From Improbicoccus pseudotrichonymphae (GTDB lineage: Bacteria; Bacillota; Clostridia; Oscillospirales; Acutalibacteraceae): a stretch of DNA of 64,000 bases. A program made the translations under genes and the position numbers. The notes under the pieces are model-generated. The model did no database searches, was not told the origin of the DNA, and saw only the letters and a list, made by a program, of their open reading frames with translations. The stretch spans positions 496,001 to 560,000 of the forward strand of contig AP027924.1 in NCBI GenBank assembly GCA_036322855.1, given 5' to 3'. Shown piece after piece: positions 45,014 to 53,862 of this stretch; position 1 is the first letter of the stretch; every line of letters begins with the position of its first letter.

Positions 45014-45543
45014 GCATTAAATGTGTTGGGGTGAATTATTCTCTTGCTGTTTATTAGTTCACGCATTGATTGATTTATGGCGGCCGGAAACACACTATCT
45101 AGACTTTTATCTGCCAAACTGCGCAAATACTCGACTCCGAAAAAGGTACGTTCTTCCGATATAAAATCTGCAATGTATACGACTTTCTCAAGGAGAGACA
45201 TACCGCTCCTGGCTGTAGTGTGGTATCTCACTGAATTTATAATGTCTTTATCTTTTATTTCAAGAATATATTTGATATAAACACTTCCGGATAAAGCATG
45301 AAGTAATTTTTTTGAATTTATTTCATATTTATTTACTTTAACTCCGTATTTTTTAAGAATATCCAAATGTTTTCTGTAGCCCCATTCTTTAGTTATATCA
45401 TGAAGAATTCCTGCGATTCTTGCTTTTTCAGGTCTTCCTCCATATTTTTTAGCCAATTTTGCTGCCACCTTCGCAACATTGACAGAATGTATATATCTCT
45501 TTTCGCTCATGTTTTTTCTTACGAAATTCTCATATAGCAACAT
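44986..45543 (-). CDS. yqeK: HD-domain Ap4A hydrolase YqeK
   Basis: Symmetrical bis(5'-nucleosyl)-tetraphosphatase of the HD superfamily, 185 aa. Metal ligands: the first His in RYIHSVNVA, the H-D pair in GILHDITKEW, a later HALSG and the YHTTAR segment, and the last Asp in YIADFISEER. The start ATG 45543 has a perfect AGGAGG. nadD, the common partner, is not adjacent. The gene precedes rsmG on the opposite strand. Confidence 0.9.
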   Translation of the reverse strand: MLLYENFVRKNMSEKRYIHSVNVAKVAAKLAKKYGGRPEKARIAGILHDITKEWGYRKHLDILKKYGVKVNKYEINSKKLLHALSGSVYIKYILEIKDKDIINSVRYHTTARSGMSLLEKVVYIADFISEERTFFGVEYLRSLADKSLDSVFPAAINQSMRELINSKRIIHPNTFNAYNESIKTL

Positions 45544-45579
45544 CGTTCTTTACCTCCTTTATTTTAAATTTTCGTTTTA

Positions 45580-46590
45580 CTATAAAATCTTGGCTTGTCT
45601 TATATCATTCCCGACAAAACCCAGACGTTTGAAATTACCGATTATTCTGGAAACCAAACCCGCATTGTAGTTAGTTTCCATTTCTTTCATATACAAGTTA
45701 GTGCTTAAAATTGTCGGTAGACTTTTTAGTATTCGAGAATTTATCAAATTGTAAACTACAGACGTCGAAAATTTACTATTAAATTCCATACCCAAATCAT
45801 CAATAATTAATAAATCACATCCAGAAAGTTTGGATTCATCTACAGAAAATATAGATTCACCAATGAATTTATTTTTTCTTACAGTCTGAACTATGTTTGG
45901 AGATGAAACGTAGACTCCGTTAAATCCTTTTTTAATTATATGCTTTAAGATAGAGATAGACAAATGCGTTTTACCCAAACCAGTTGCACCAACAAAAATC
46001 AGACTGTTTGAAGATAAATCAAAATCTCTTGCATAACTTTTACAAAAACCGAACACGCCCCTCATAATATCTCTCTCTTTATTTTCCGTAGGATAAAAAT
46101 CCAATGAAAAACTGTCAAAAGATATACTTTTCAACGAAACATCACTCAGAGCACAGTCATTACACAAACGTTCAATAGATTCTTTTTTAATTAAAGAAAC
46201 TGCACACTTGCATAAACCACCATTTATCTTCCCACTATCATTACAAAAACCACAGTCATATTTTATATCAAGAAAATCAGAAGGTAAACCTTTTCTTCTT
46301 AAAATTTCATTTAAACTTAACTTAAATTTATTATATTGTTCTTGGAATTTAATTTTTTTTTTAAAATTTTTATTAAAAACATCAGCAAAAGTATTCGAAA
46401 TAAATTTCAACATTTTTGAGTTAACTTCTGCCGCATCGGAATTTTTGGAAAAAAAATCCCTTCTTTTTTCGAAATTCTCCGCTTCTTTTTGACATTTTTT
46501 AAGAAAAATTCTCTTTTCGATTAAATTAACTAAATCCGGATCGTATCCCATTTCCTCTCCAATAAAGTATAAATCAAATTCAACCAGACT
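45580..46590 (-). CDS. Helicase loader, DnaC/DnaI type ATPase
   Basis: AAA+ ATPase that loads the replicative helicase, 336 aa from ATG 46590 (a 32-residue longer reading looks like noise). The N-terminal helical region has a zinc site CGFCNDSGKINGGLCKC near residue 115. Walker A is GATGLGKTHLS near residue 220 and Walker B LLIIDDLGMEF. The C-terminus SRIIGNFKRLGFVGNDIR carries the arginine finger and sensor. It is separate from other replication genes. I give no symbol because DnaC and DnaI naming differs. Confidence 0.88.
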   Translation of the reverse strand, partial: SLVEFDLYFIGEEMGYDPDLVNLIEKRIFLKKCQKEAENFEKRRDFFSKNSDAAEVNSKMLKFISNTFADVFNKNFKKKIKFQEQYNKFKLSLNEILRRKGLPSDFLDIKYDCGFCNDSGKINGGLCKCAVSLIKKESIERLCNDCALSDVSLKSISFDSFSLDFYPTENKERDIMRGVFGFCKSYARDFDLSSNSLIFVGATGLGKTHLSISILKHIIKKGFNGVYVSSPNIVQTVRKNKFIGESIFSVDESKLSGCDLLIIDDLGMEFNSKFSTSVVYNLINSRILKSLPTILSTNLYMKEMETNYNAGLVSRIIGNFKRLGFVGNDIRQAKIL

Positions 46591-46799
46591 CATTATACCA
46601 ATAAAATTCAAATAAATATAAAAATAATATTCCGCCCAGTAAACCCCAAGCAGAATATCAGATCTCGTCGACACAAACCGCAACAATTTTATCTAAACCA
46701 AATATCCAAATTCACAAAATTAAAAACATACTTAATTTACGAACTCTTTTATAATTTTTTATAATAAAATCTCACAGCGTTATATCAAACTTAATTTCT

Positions 46800-47084
46800 T
46801 TATGCGTTTTCCTGACGTATTTTTCTAAAGCAATCGCTGCAATACACAGGTCTTGTGTCGCTCGGTTCAAAAGGTACCAAAGCTTCATTTCCACACGCTG
46901 CGCACACAGCCTTGAACATTTTGCGTTCTCCTCTTTCTCTTTCTTTAAGCGCGTCGCGGCATTCTCTGCATTTGTTCGGTTTGTTGGCAAACCCCTTTTC
47001 TGCATAAAATTCCTGCTCTCCCGCCGTAAAAACAAACGCTTTACCACAAGATTTACAAACAAGCTCTTCGTCATTATATTCCAT
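46800..47084 (-). CDS. Double zinc-ribbon protein
   Basis: 94 aa with two CxxC pairs per half: VCKSCGKAF and CRECRDA, then VCAACGNEA and YCSDCFRK. GEQEFYAEKGF is the typical linker of the Clostridia zinc-ribbon family of this size. The function is unknown, with nucleic-acid binding possible. The codons are richer in GC than neighbouring genes. A structured stretch lies just upstream (47105-47177). Confidence 0.8.
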   Translation of the reverse strand: MEYNDEELVCKSCGKAFVFTAGEQEFYAEKGFANKPNKCRECRDALKERERGERKMFKAVCAACGNEALVPFEPSDTRPVYCSDCFRKIRQENA

Positions 47085-47104
47085 AAATTTAAAACCTCAT
47101 ATTT

Positions 47105-47177
47105 CTAAAAAATCTGCCCTAAGGACGGCTTCGCACCGGCATCTTTGAAAAAACAACGCTTTAACTAAACTAAGCTA
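47105..47177 (-). other. tRNA-like folded segment
   Basis: On the minus strand the sequence shows GGCCC pairing with a later GGGC, a 4-bp D-arm-like GCTT/AAGC separated by AGTTTAGTTA, and a T-arm-like GCCGG..CCGTC around loop TGCGAAG. The anticodon arm does not pair properly. It could be a decayed tRNA or a leader RNA of the zinc-ribbon gene that follows. No riboswitch class could be matched. Confidence 0.25.
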
Positions 47178-47400
47178 CTCGGGCCAAAGATAGAACAAAC
47201 ATTTGATATTTTAATAAAACAAAATTTCGAAGTCAACAGTATTATGAAATAATTTAAACATTCTGGCGAAATTTAGTTAGAGAACTTAGAGTCTATTCAC
47301 GCGAAATAATATGAAATATAAAAATAACAGTTGGAAAATATAAGAAAATAGAGAATTTATTTCCAAAACAGAAAGGTTTCTCTGAAATCAGCAATTTAGA

Positions 47401-47555
47401 AATATTAAACACGCTTTACATGTTCTTGAAAATGGGTGTAAACATCAAGGTTTAGGGAAATACTGGCATAACCAATTTATATGTGCGTTAATCGTTGGGC
47501 TAAAAATGATATGCTAGAAAAAGTGTTTAAATATTTGGGAGTGTTATTAAATTAG
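47401..47555 (+). pseudogene. IS5-type transposase remnant
   Basis: Two frames together read ALHVLENGCKHQGLGKYWH and VNRWAKNDMLEKVFKYLG. This follows the N-terminal region of IS5-family (IS427-like) transposases (alryvlrtGcqWr.LP..yg.W...y.RF.rW...Gvwe.if..l). It has a frameshift between the parts and no catalytic core. The gap 47085-47963 contains this, the IS1-like remnant and no intact gene. Confidence 0.6.
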
Positions 47556-47595
47556 CTATAGTTTAATATGATGTTATTCAAAAGAAGCTGGTAAT

Positions 47596-47867
47596 ATTGT
47601 ATTGCAAAAATGCGGCGGCGAAAAGCACGTAAAAGCTAGATTTATAAGCGGAGAACAACGTTATTTATGTAAAGAGCGTAATTGTAGATTTGTACCAACG
47701 AGGAAAAAGACAAATCAAAAGAGATGAAATTAATGGCAGTTTGGCTGTATTGTCATGGACTTTCAGAGGATCGTCAGTTTGCGAACTTAAACTTAACTTA
47801 CGCTCAATTGTATCTGGCAGTATGGAGTTTGCAGATCAAAAAGACGAAATGTGGTAATATGTCTTGA
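47596..47867 (+). pseudogene. IS1-like transposase remnant
   Basis: The first frame (to TGA 47725) reads LQKCGGEKHVKARF, then GEQRYLCKERNCRFVP, the InsA-type zinc ribbon (CP.CgS..vvknG....GkQRY.Ck.C). The next frame carries on MKLMAVWLYCHGLS, the following helix of InsA. It is frameshifted and lacks the catalytic part. Confidence 0.65.
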
Positions 47868-47963
47868 CTTAATTCCCCAAACCGATAGGATGGAACAAGC
47901 GTCCTTAATGGATTCTATATAAAAACATATTAACTATTAAATTTTAAAAAGGAAATGATTATT

Positions 47964-48800
47964 ATGAAAAATACAAAAATGAAAAAAATTATAGCATCAG
48001 TTTGTGTCGCAGTGATGTCTACGGTGTCTTTAGGATCATTTTATGCAGAGAAATCTCAGGTTGCACCTTCTGCCGAGGATCCAATCGGATACTTCACTCG
48101 TGAAGAACTCTTGGGTAGCCCCTACCGCTGGGATGGAAGCAGAGATAATTGCCTCAAAGCTTGTCAGGAGGCTGTTGGATGGTTTTTGCGTGTTCATCCT
48201 TTAACGTTTTCGTTGTCTAAAATAAGCTCTGAGTACGAAGGTCGGTATGCCAAGTTCCTGTTTAAGTGCGTAGAGGAGACCTGGGAAATAATTCCAAAAG
48301 ATGCAAAGAAAAAATCACATACTCAACCTAGAGATGTCCGTTATTTTTGGGAGTGTGCGGCAGGATTCAGATATAGCACGGCCTTATGCGAAGGCTTCCG
48401 AAAAAGTTTTATAATTAACTATGGCGAAAAACTTACACAGGCACAATGTTTAATGAACATCTTACTTTTTCTTGCTGCTGTTTATTTGGAGGATATCGTG
48501 AATTTTACAAGAGTTTTCGACAGGCTTGAGAGGGGCTGTTTTTTATATGAGCCCGAAGATAATCCCAACAAACCACAAAAAGTCTTTAAGAGATTTGACT
48601 TTACTTACCTAGAATTGTTTGATAGATTGAAAGAACATCTTAATAAACGTCTTGGATATGTTCTTGAACATCGTGATAAGGGATATTATCATGCCCCGAT
48701 TAGGAGATGCCACACTGTTGCCTTACGTTGTATTCCCTTACCTTTTCGACCCGTGGTGTCTCCTCTCTTTGGATTCTTTTGGATTCCTTCGGAAAACTAA
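47964..48800 (+). CDS. Secreted cysteine-rich protein of unknown function
   Basis: 278 aa from ATG 47964 with an AAAGGA site. A signal peptide covers residues 1-28 (KMKKIIASVCVAVMSTVSLGSFYA). The mature protein has at least nine cysteines, a aromatic-rich helical body, and a basic C-terminus PFRPVVSPLFGFFWIPSEN. No family is recognised. The leader differs from the CCQS family. Codon use is less AT-biased than its neighbours, which may indicate recent transfer. It is followed by a gene broken by a MITE and preceded by transposase remnants. Confidence 0.6.
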   Translation: MKNTKMKKIIASVCVAVMSTVSLGSFYAEKSQVAPSAEDPIGYFTREELLGSPYRWDGSRDNCLKACQEAVGWFLRVHPLTFSLSKISSEYEGRYAKFLFKCVEETWEIIPKDAKKKSHTQPRDVRYFWECAAGFRYSTALCEGFRKSFIINYGEKLTQAQCLMNILLFLAAVYLEDIVNFTRVFDRLERGCFLYEPEDNPNKPQKVFKRFDFTYLELFDRLKEHLNKRLGYVLEHRDKGYYHAPIRRCHTVALRCIPLPFRPVVSPLFGFFWIPSEN

Positions 48801-48860
48801 GAAAACTAATTAATATGGAGCAAAATATTCAGTGATCTACGCGGCAGTTCACGTCAATAG

Positions 48861-49285
48861 ATGCATATAGTTACTCAAAATTCAACCAAACTACCTACGT
48901 CGGACCAAATTCAAACCTCGGAGCAAATCAAGAGTGAAGATCAATGTTTTCTTGTAAAATATCTTTCTAAAATAGAAACGGAATTGGATAAAATAAGAAG
49001 TATCGAAGCATTACGTGGAGAATTGCGCAAGAAAGAAACAACTCTAGGGCCTGTTCCTACTATTTTAAATAATCGATTTTTGAATAATTTTTAAATTAAA
49101 TAAGGCAAATTTTTGAAATAATACTGGCGTATTATGAAAAAATTTAACACAATTTAATATAAAAATTAACAAATGCGATTGTTTAACAATAGTAGGAACA
49201 GGCCCTAGTTATGTTGACTAACGCTTTGTGTACGCTTGAATTATTATTGTCGTGCTATGATACTCAAAGAATTGATATTAAGTAA
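48861..49285 (+). pseudogene. Small gene interrupted by MITE A
   Basis: The reading frame starts at ATG 48861 with a helical charged segment (KSEDQCFLVKYLSKIETEL) and is cut at codon 62 (CTA) by the MITE at 49047. Removing the MITE with one TA joins CTA directly to GTT ATG TTG and on to TAA 49283-49285 in the same frame, giving an 87-aa ancestral protein. This supports both the element borders and the gene. Function unknown. Confidence 0.65.
49047..49205. mobile_element. MITE family A, copy 2
   Basis: A 159-bp element, TA on both sides, terminal inverted repeats GGGCCTGTTCCTACTAT and mirror. It is in opposite orientation to the copy at 20400-20560 and near-identical over most of its length. 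No coding capacity. Confidence 0.88.
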
Positions 49286-49315
49286 GCTTGTACGACCGAA
49301 AAACACATAAACCGA

Positions 49316-50614
49316 TTACGGATTAATTTGTCGTTTAATGAAGTTTGCTTTTATTATGCGGCGGTCGTTGGCTTCTAGTACGGTGAAATATCCGTTTTCT
49401 GTTTTTACCATTGAACGTTCATTGATTTTAGGTATTTTCCCCAGTTTCTCTGTCAAGAAACCTGCGATTGTATCGTATTCTCCTGATGGAATTTTCACAT
49501 TGGTATATTTTTCAAATTCATCTATGGCCAACGAGCCGTCCACCACAAATGTATCTTCGCTGATCTTTTTTATTTCGTTTTCTTCTGCGTCATATTCATC
49601 TTGAATATTTCCCACTATAGATTCAACCAGATCTTCCATGGTAACTATACCTTCAGTTCCGCCATATTCATCAACTACGATGGCAATCTGAATCCTGTTG
49701 GAAGTAAATTCAGTAAATAGTTCGTTACATTTTTTAGTACTCGGAACAAACGTCACAGATCTAACAATATCTAAAAAATTGAAATTTTTTGGAATTTCAT
49801 TATCTACAAATTTAAGCAAGTCTTTTATATAAATTATTCCCGAAATCTTATCGATGTTTTTTTCGAAAACAGGGATTCTTGAAAAACCTCTTTTTATCGA
49901 TATTTTAACAACATCTTGAATTTTGCTGGAAGAATCAACAGCAACTATATCGGTCCTGTGTGTCATTATTTCATTTACGGTTGTGTTATCAAAATCAAAA
50001 ACATTAACTATCATATTTTTAGCCTTATCCTCTATTAGACCCTTTTCTTCTCCCGCATCAACCATCATTAGAATTTCTTCTTCCGTTACGGATTGCTCAT
50101 TCTGATTAGGGTCAACCCCGAAACACCTGAGAACTGTGTTACAAGAAAATGTCAAAAACCATATGAATGGACTAAACGCTTTGGAAAAAAACAAAAGCAG
50201 GCCAACAATTTTAAAAGAAATTTCTTCAGCGTTTTGCATAGCGATCTTTTTGGGTATAAGTTCACCGAACACCAAAGAAAAATAAGACATTATGATAGTC
50301 AGAAACACTGTGGCAACAATCGTCGAAACGTTTTTACTTAAATTTAAAAAACCAAGTGAATTTGACAAAGGTTCTGAAAAATTCTGTGCCGCAGACGCAG
50401 AAGTCAGGAAACTGGACAACGTAACACCCACTTGAATGGTTGCTAGAAAATTACTTGAATTACCAATTAAAGACATCACTTTTTTTGCGCTTTTGTGGCC
50501 TTTTAGGCTCATGGATTTTATCTTTTTGTCATTTAAAGTAATAACGGCAATTTCCGCCAACGCAAAAAATGCATTCAGTAAAATAAAACCCACTAATATA
50601 AAAATCTCTTTCAT
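49316..50614 (-). CDS. CNNM/CorC family membrane protein
   Basis: Putative magnesium or cobalt transporter of the CNNM/CorC (hemolysin C-like) group, 432 aa. It has an N-terminal DUF21 with about four membrane helices (LNAFFALAEIAVITLNDKKI; FGELIPKKIAMQNAE). Two CBS domains cover about residues 205-330 (THRTDIVAVDSS; DEYGGTEGIVTMEDLVE), and a C-terminal CorC/HlyC domain follows. The start is ATG 50614. It is a single gene upstream of the MITE region and downstream of galU. Confidence 0.9.
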   Translation of the reverse strand: MKEIFILVGFILLNAFFALAEIAVITLNDKKIKSMSLKGHKSAKKVMSLIGNSSNFLATIQVGVTLSSFLTSASAAQNFSEPLSNSLGFLNLSKNVSTIVATVFLTIIMSYFSLVFGELIPKKIAMQNAEEISFKIVGLLLFFSKAFSPFIWFLTFSCNTVLRCFGVDPNQNEQSVTEEEILMMVDAGEEKGLIEDKAKNMIVNVFDFDNTTVNEIMTHRTDIVAVDSSSKIQDVVKISIKRGFSRIPVFEKNIDKISGIIYIKDLLKFVDNEIPKNFNFLDIVRSVTFVPSTKKCNELFTEFTSNRIQIAIVVDEYGGTEGIVTMEDLVESIVGNIQDEYDAEENEIKKISEDTFVVDGSLAIDEFEKYTNVKIPSGEYDTIAGFLTEKLGKIPKINERSMVKTENGYFTVLEANDRRIIKANFIKRQINP

Positions 50615-50728
50615 CTATTGCGATGAAACCTCACATTGGTACATAAAATCAACCTTCATTTTAAAAATCCTAATTTTAATCACATTCAAATCTCGAGTCT
50701 ATCATTGTATGATTTATAACAACTAAAT

Positions 50729-51556
50729 TCAATAATTTTTTTCTGATAAATAATTCGCGGCATTTATTAAACCAAATTTGCACCCCAAATCAAACCTTAT
50801 ATCATCAAAATTTACGGCAATCATGCCATTTTTTTGAGCTATTACTTTCATGGCATCAGTTAATTGTATCTCATTTCCTGCTCCGGGTAAAATATTATCT
50901 ATAACGTCAAATATTTCCGGTTGAAGTACACATCTACCAAAAATAGCATATGGGGATAACACTTGATCTGGACTCGGTTTTTCTATCATATTATCGCACC
51001 TAAATATATTTCCCCTTATTTTTTCAATATTAACTGAACCATACTTAGATATTTCTTCAAGTGGAACTTTTTGAATCCCAACCGTACTTAAACTAAATTC
51101 TTCATAAATTTCCATTAAAGTTTTGCAGGCAGGTATTTTACTCATTATCAAGTCATCCGGATATACGACAACAAAAGCTTCCTCGTTTTTTACAAAAGAT
51201 TTTGCGCAACCAACAGCATGACCAAGACCTTTTATTTCCCTTTGCCTCAAAAAATGAATGTTGGCCATTTCCGAAATTTCTTTTATCGTTTTTAATTCTT
51301 CATACTGGCCACGTTTTTCAAGGTAATTTTCCAATTCTGGAGTTCTATCAAAATAATCTTCTATTATTTTTTTTCCTCTGCTGGTTATAATAAGTATATC
51401 CGTAATTCCGGATAATACAATCTCATCCACTATGTAGTGAATAGCAGGCTTGTTGACAATTGGAAACATTTCCTTTGGCAATACTTTTGACGCCGGTAAC
51501 ATTCTAGTACCAAACCCCGCAGCAGGAATAACTGCTTTTGTTATCTTCCGCGCCAC
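50729..51556 (-). CDS. galU: UTP-glucose-1-phosphate uridylyltransferase
   Basis: Makes UDP-glucose, 275 aa, slightly short at the C-terminus compared with the usual 290. The nucleotidyltransferase start KAVIPAAGFGTRMLPASK, then LPKEMFPIVNKPAIHYIVDE, and the VVYPDDLIMSK motif are clear. The start is GTG 51556 with a GAGGTG site. It could supply UDP-glucose for glycolipid or polysaccharide synthesis with the glycosyltransferases at 6.2 and 60.5 kb. Confidence 0.93.
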   Translation of the reverse strand: MARKITKAVIPAAGFGTRMLPASKVLPKEMFPIVNKPAIHYIVDEIVLSGITDILIITSRGKKIIEDYFDRTPELENYLEKRGQYEELKTIKEISEMANIHFLRQREIKGLGHAVGCAKSFVKNEEAFVVVYPDDLIMSKIPACKTLMEIYEEFSLSTVGIQKVPLEEISKYGSVNIEKIRGNIFRCDNMIEKPSPDQVLSPYAIFGRCVLQPEIFDVIDNILPGAGNEIQLTDAMKVIAQKNGMIAVNFDDIRFDLGCKFGLINAANYLSEKNY

Positions 51557-51595
51557 AAATTTTCACCTCAATAATTTTAAACATTCGAACAATTT

Positions 51596-51970
51596 ATGAA
51601 AAAAGATGAGAAAATACTAATATCCATAACAATTTTAATCGGCATTTTCATCATATTATACAACATATTTTTCATACCTCAAATATCATTACTTCAACCC
51701 GAAGATTATAAAAATTATGAACTTGATGTTCAAGATGAAAATGAACCTAATGATAATAAGTATGAAGAAAATAGTGAATTTATTAACATAAATACCGCAA
51801 GCAAAGAAGAAATGATAGAAAATCTAAGCGGCATAGGGAAAGTTATAGCACAACGTATAATCGAATATCGCGAAGAAAATGGAGGTTTTAAAAATAAGGA
51901 AGAAATAAAAAACATAAAAGGTATCGGCGAAAAAATATTTGAAAAAATAAAAGACAAAATCAAGGTCTAG
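51596..51970 (+). CDS. ComEA-like helix-hairpin-helix protein
   Basis: 124 aa with an N-terminal membrane helix (ISITILIGIFIILYNIFF), an acidic linker, and a C-terminal double helix-hairpin-helix (NINTASKEEMIENLSGIGKVIAQRIIEYREENGGF, then IKNIKGIGEKIFEKIK). It is the DNA-binding end of ComEA without the SLBB domain. Typical role: binding exogenous DNA at the cell surface. No comEC or other competence gene is in the window, so a competence role is uncertain. Confidence 0.8.
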   Translation: MKKDEKILISITILIGIFIILYNIFFIPQISLLQPEDYKNYELDVQDENEPNDNKYEENSEFININTASKEEMIENLSGIGKVIAQRIIEYREENGGFKNKEEIKNIKGIGEKIFEKIKDKIKV

Positions 51971-51986
51971 GTATATCTTTTTTTCT

Positions 51987-52940
51987 CTAAACATCTAAAT
52001 ACTCCGCCAACTCCTTAGAAATAAGAAAATAAACAGCACTAACACCAATTCTAACTGCAACGCAAGCATTAACCAAACAAGATTCAGGATCATTGAGTTC
52101 CTCCAATAACTCACATGCATGTTTCACAACACCGTTAATGTTTGAATTAACACCCTTACTTCCAAGATAATTTAAAAAATAATCCTCGCCTTTAGTAATT
52201 CCGACAATAAATTTAGAATAATCACTTAAACCTTGGATTTTATCTTTGAAATCAGTCTTAACCGTTGCTTTCATCAATAAATCACTAATTTTTCCTCCTG
52301 AAATTTTATTTTTAAAAAGACGTATTCCCCCATAATTTCCTATTCCGACAACTAAATTCTCAAAACCTATACCATTTTTGTTTTTTTCTCCTATACTGTG
52401 AGTTAAATAACTTCCATTTCCAATTTTGAACTCTCCAGGACCAGTTTTAGGTTCAGTTACCTTAGGTTCATACTTAAGAAGTTTATCCTCAAGAGATTCA
52501 ACATTAGGTTCAACTTTCTTAGCTCCAATTACATTAGATTTAATTGCATTATATATAATAATATGAACCTAAGATAATAGCGCCTGAGACACCAACGACA
52601 GCAATAGTTTTAGCTAAACTTGAAAGCCCTTCAGATTTATCAACCGTATCGTCCTTTTTACTTTCATTTTCATTTTTATCTTCACCTTCGTCTTCGTCGT
52701 TTTCCTTAACATCATCTTCATCTTCTGATATTTCAACACCATCTTTATCTTTGCTTTCCATTATTTCAACAGTTTCCTTGCTATCCATTTCCTTGCTATC
52801 TACAGGTTGACTATCGGGTTTAACAGCCCCAACCAAAGACTGACAACACATAATAACAGCTAAAATAGAAGATATTATCTTATTATTTTTACTAATCTTC
52901 TTGCTATTTTTATTTTCACCTATCCCATTGCTTTCTTTTC

Positions 52941-52944
<4 letters not shown>
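51987..52944 (-). pseudogene. Secreted family gene with a TA-repeat frameshift
   Basis: The first frame (52944 to 52549, 131 aa) starts MRKESNGIGENKN, with the export segment ending CCQSLVGA, a long acidic linker, and a hydrophobic segment (TIAVVGVSGAIILGSYYY) that runs into TAA. One more TA unit at TATATATA (about 52553-52560) would continue NAIKSNVIGAKKVEP and on through KIGNGSYLTHSIGEK and GVVKHACELLEELND to the stop at 51987. So it is a full gene except for one dinucleotide. GGAGGGG lies before the ATG. It could be off-phase or decaying. Confidence 0.65.
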
Positions 52945-53039
<95 letters not shown>

Positions 53040-53070
53040 AATTTTACCTCCAAAAGTGCTGATAAAATTA

Positions 53071-53098
53071 ATCATAGCATTTTGAATTTTGCTGTCAA
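53071..53098 (-). promoter_or_regulatory. Family promoter
   Basis: Minus strand TTGACA (53093-53098), the conserved 16-base spacer, then TATGAT (53071-53076), 32 bases before ATG 53039. One mismatch from consensus in the -10. Confidence 0.7.
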
Positions 53099-53415
53099 AC
53101 AGAATTATGCGAAGCATTATTTAGCGGCGACTTTGTCTCCGCAGGAGACAACTTAGAGCCGCATGTTTCTTTGGGCGTACCTGTTTCTTCTATTAGATTC
53201 CTCCCTAAACTTCGTCTTTTCTAAAGATTAAAAATCAAAAAAATCCTCACATACACAAAGTATGTTCCGGTGTTTTTTGATTTATTTTTAAAAATACTCG
53301 TTTGGAAGAAATCTAAAGAAATGGGTGAAAGAGAAATAAAATGTTTTTAATTAAAAAAATGAGTACCAAATATAAAAATTATTTTACATAAAATATTAAT
53401 CTATAAATTTTATAT
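53071..53415. repeat. Upstream flanking repeat of the secreted family, with insertion
   Basis: This stretch repeats the unit seen in each arm and the middle of the 17.9-18.35 kb inverted repeat: promoter, TTAGCGGCGAC, the GTCTCC/GGAGAC palindrome, GGGTGAAAGAGAAATAAAATG, and the AT-rich end. About 53187-53325 is an insertion with imperfect inverted ends (TCTATTAGATTCCTCC and GGAAGAAATCTAAAGA), a fragment of which also appears at 10447. No gene is present. Confidence 0.65.
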
Positions 53416-53431
53416 TAGACTTCTTTCCAAA

Positions 53432-53697
53432 CTAAACAGCCATATCAAAATTACAAATACCAGAAATAAGATTAAACCTAAAGGGAGAACCTTCCGTCTT
53501 TTATGAGCACATCTTCAACCCATTTGATAACTTTCGCATAAGATTCTGATATTCTTAGACTTTCGCCATATGGGGAAATATGTTTTGTACTCTCTTAAAT
53601 ATTCCAAAGCCATCAAAATCATTTCTTTTACAGATAGCTTATATTTTTGTTTTTTTGATTTTTTCGTCCGATGAGCTACTTCTATGGTTTCTATCAT
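53432..53697 (-). pseudogene. IS5-family transposase remnant
   Basis: One frame reads KLSVKEMILMALEYLREYKTYFPI and the next LRISESYAKVIKWVEDVL, then KDGRF. This is the N-terminal helix-turn-helix region of IS5/ISL2-like transposases (klsv.d.ll.tLeYlReYrTyfhi...lgiSes...r.i.wve..li). It is frameshifted and the DDE core is missing. Confidence 0.7.
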
Positions 53698-53862
53698 TTT
53701 TTAGAGATTTCTTTTTTCGTGCATGTGGATCTTCTAAAATTTTTGTCTTCCATACTTTCATATTTTAACTTATTTTCTTTAGTTTGGAAAAAATCCTATT
53801 GACATTTTTTTAGTATGAGATATATTTACTAATTATTGAGGTTTTTCTTGCGAGGTGTACTA

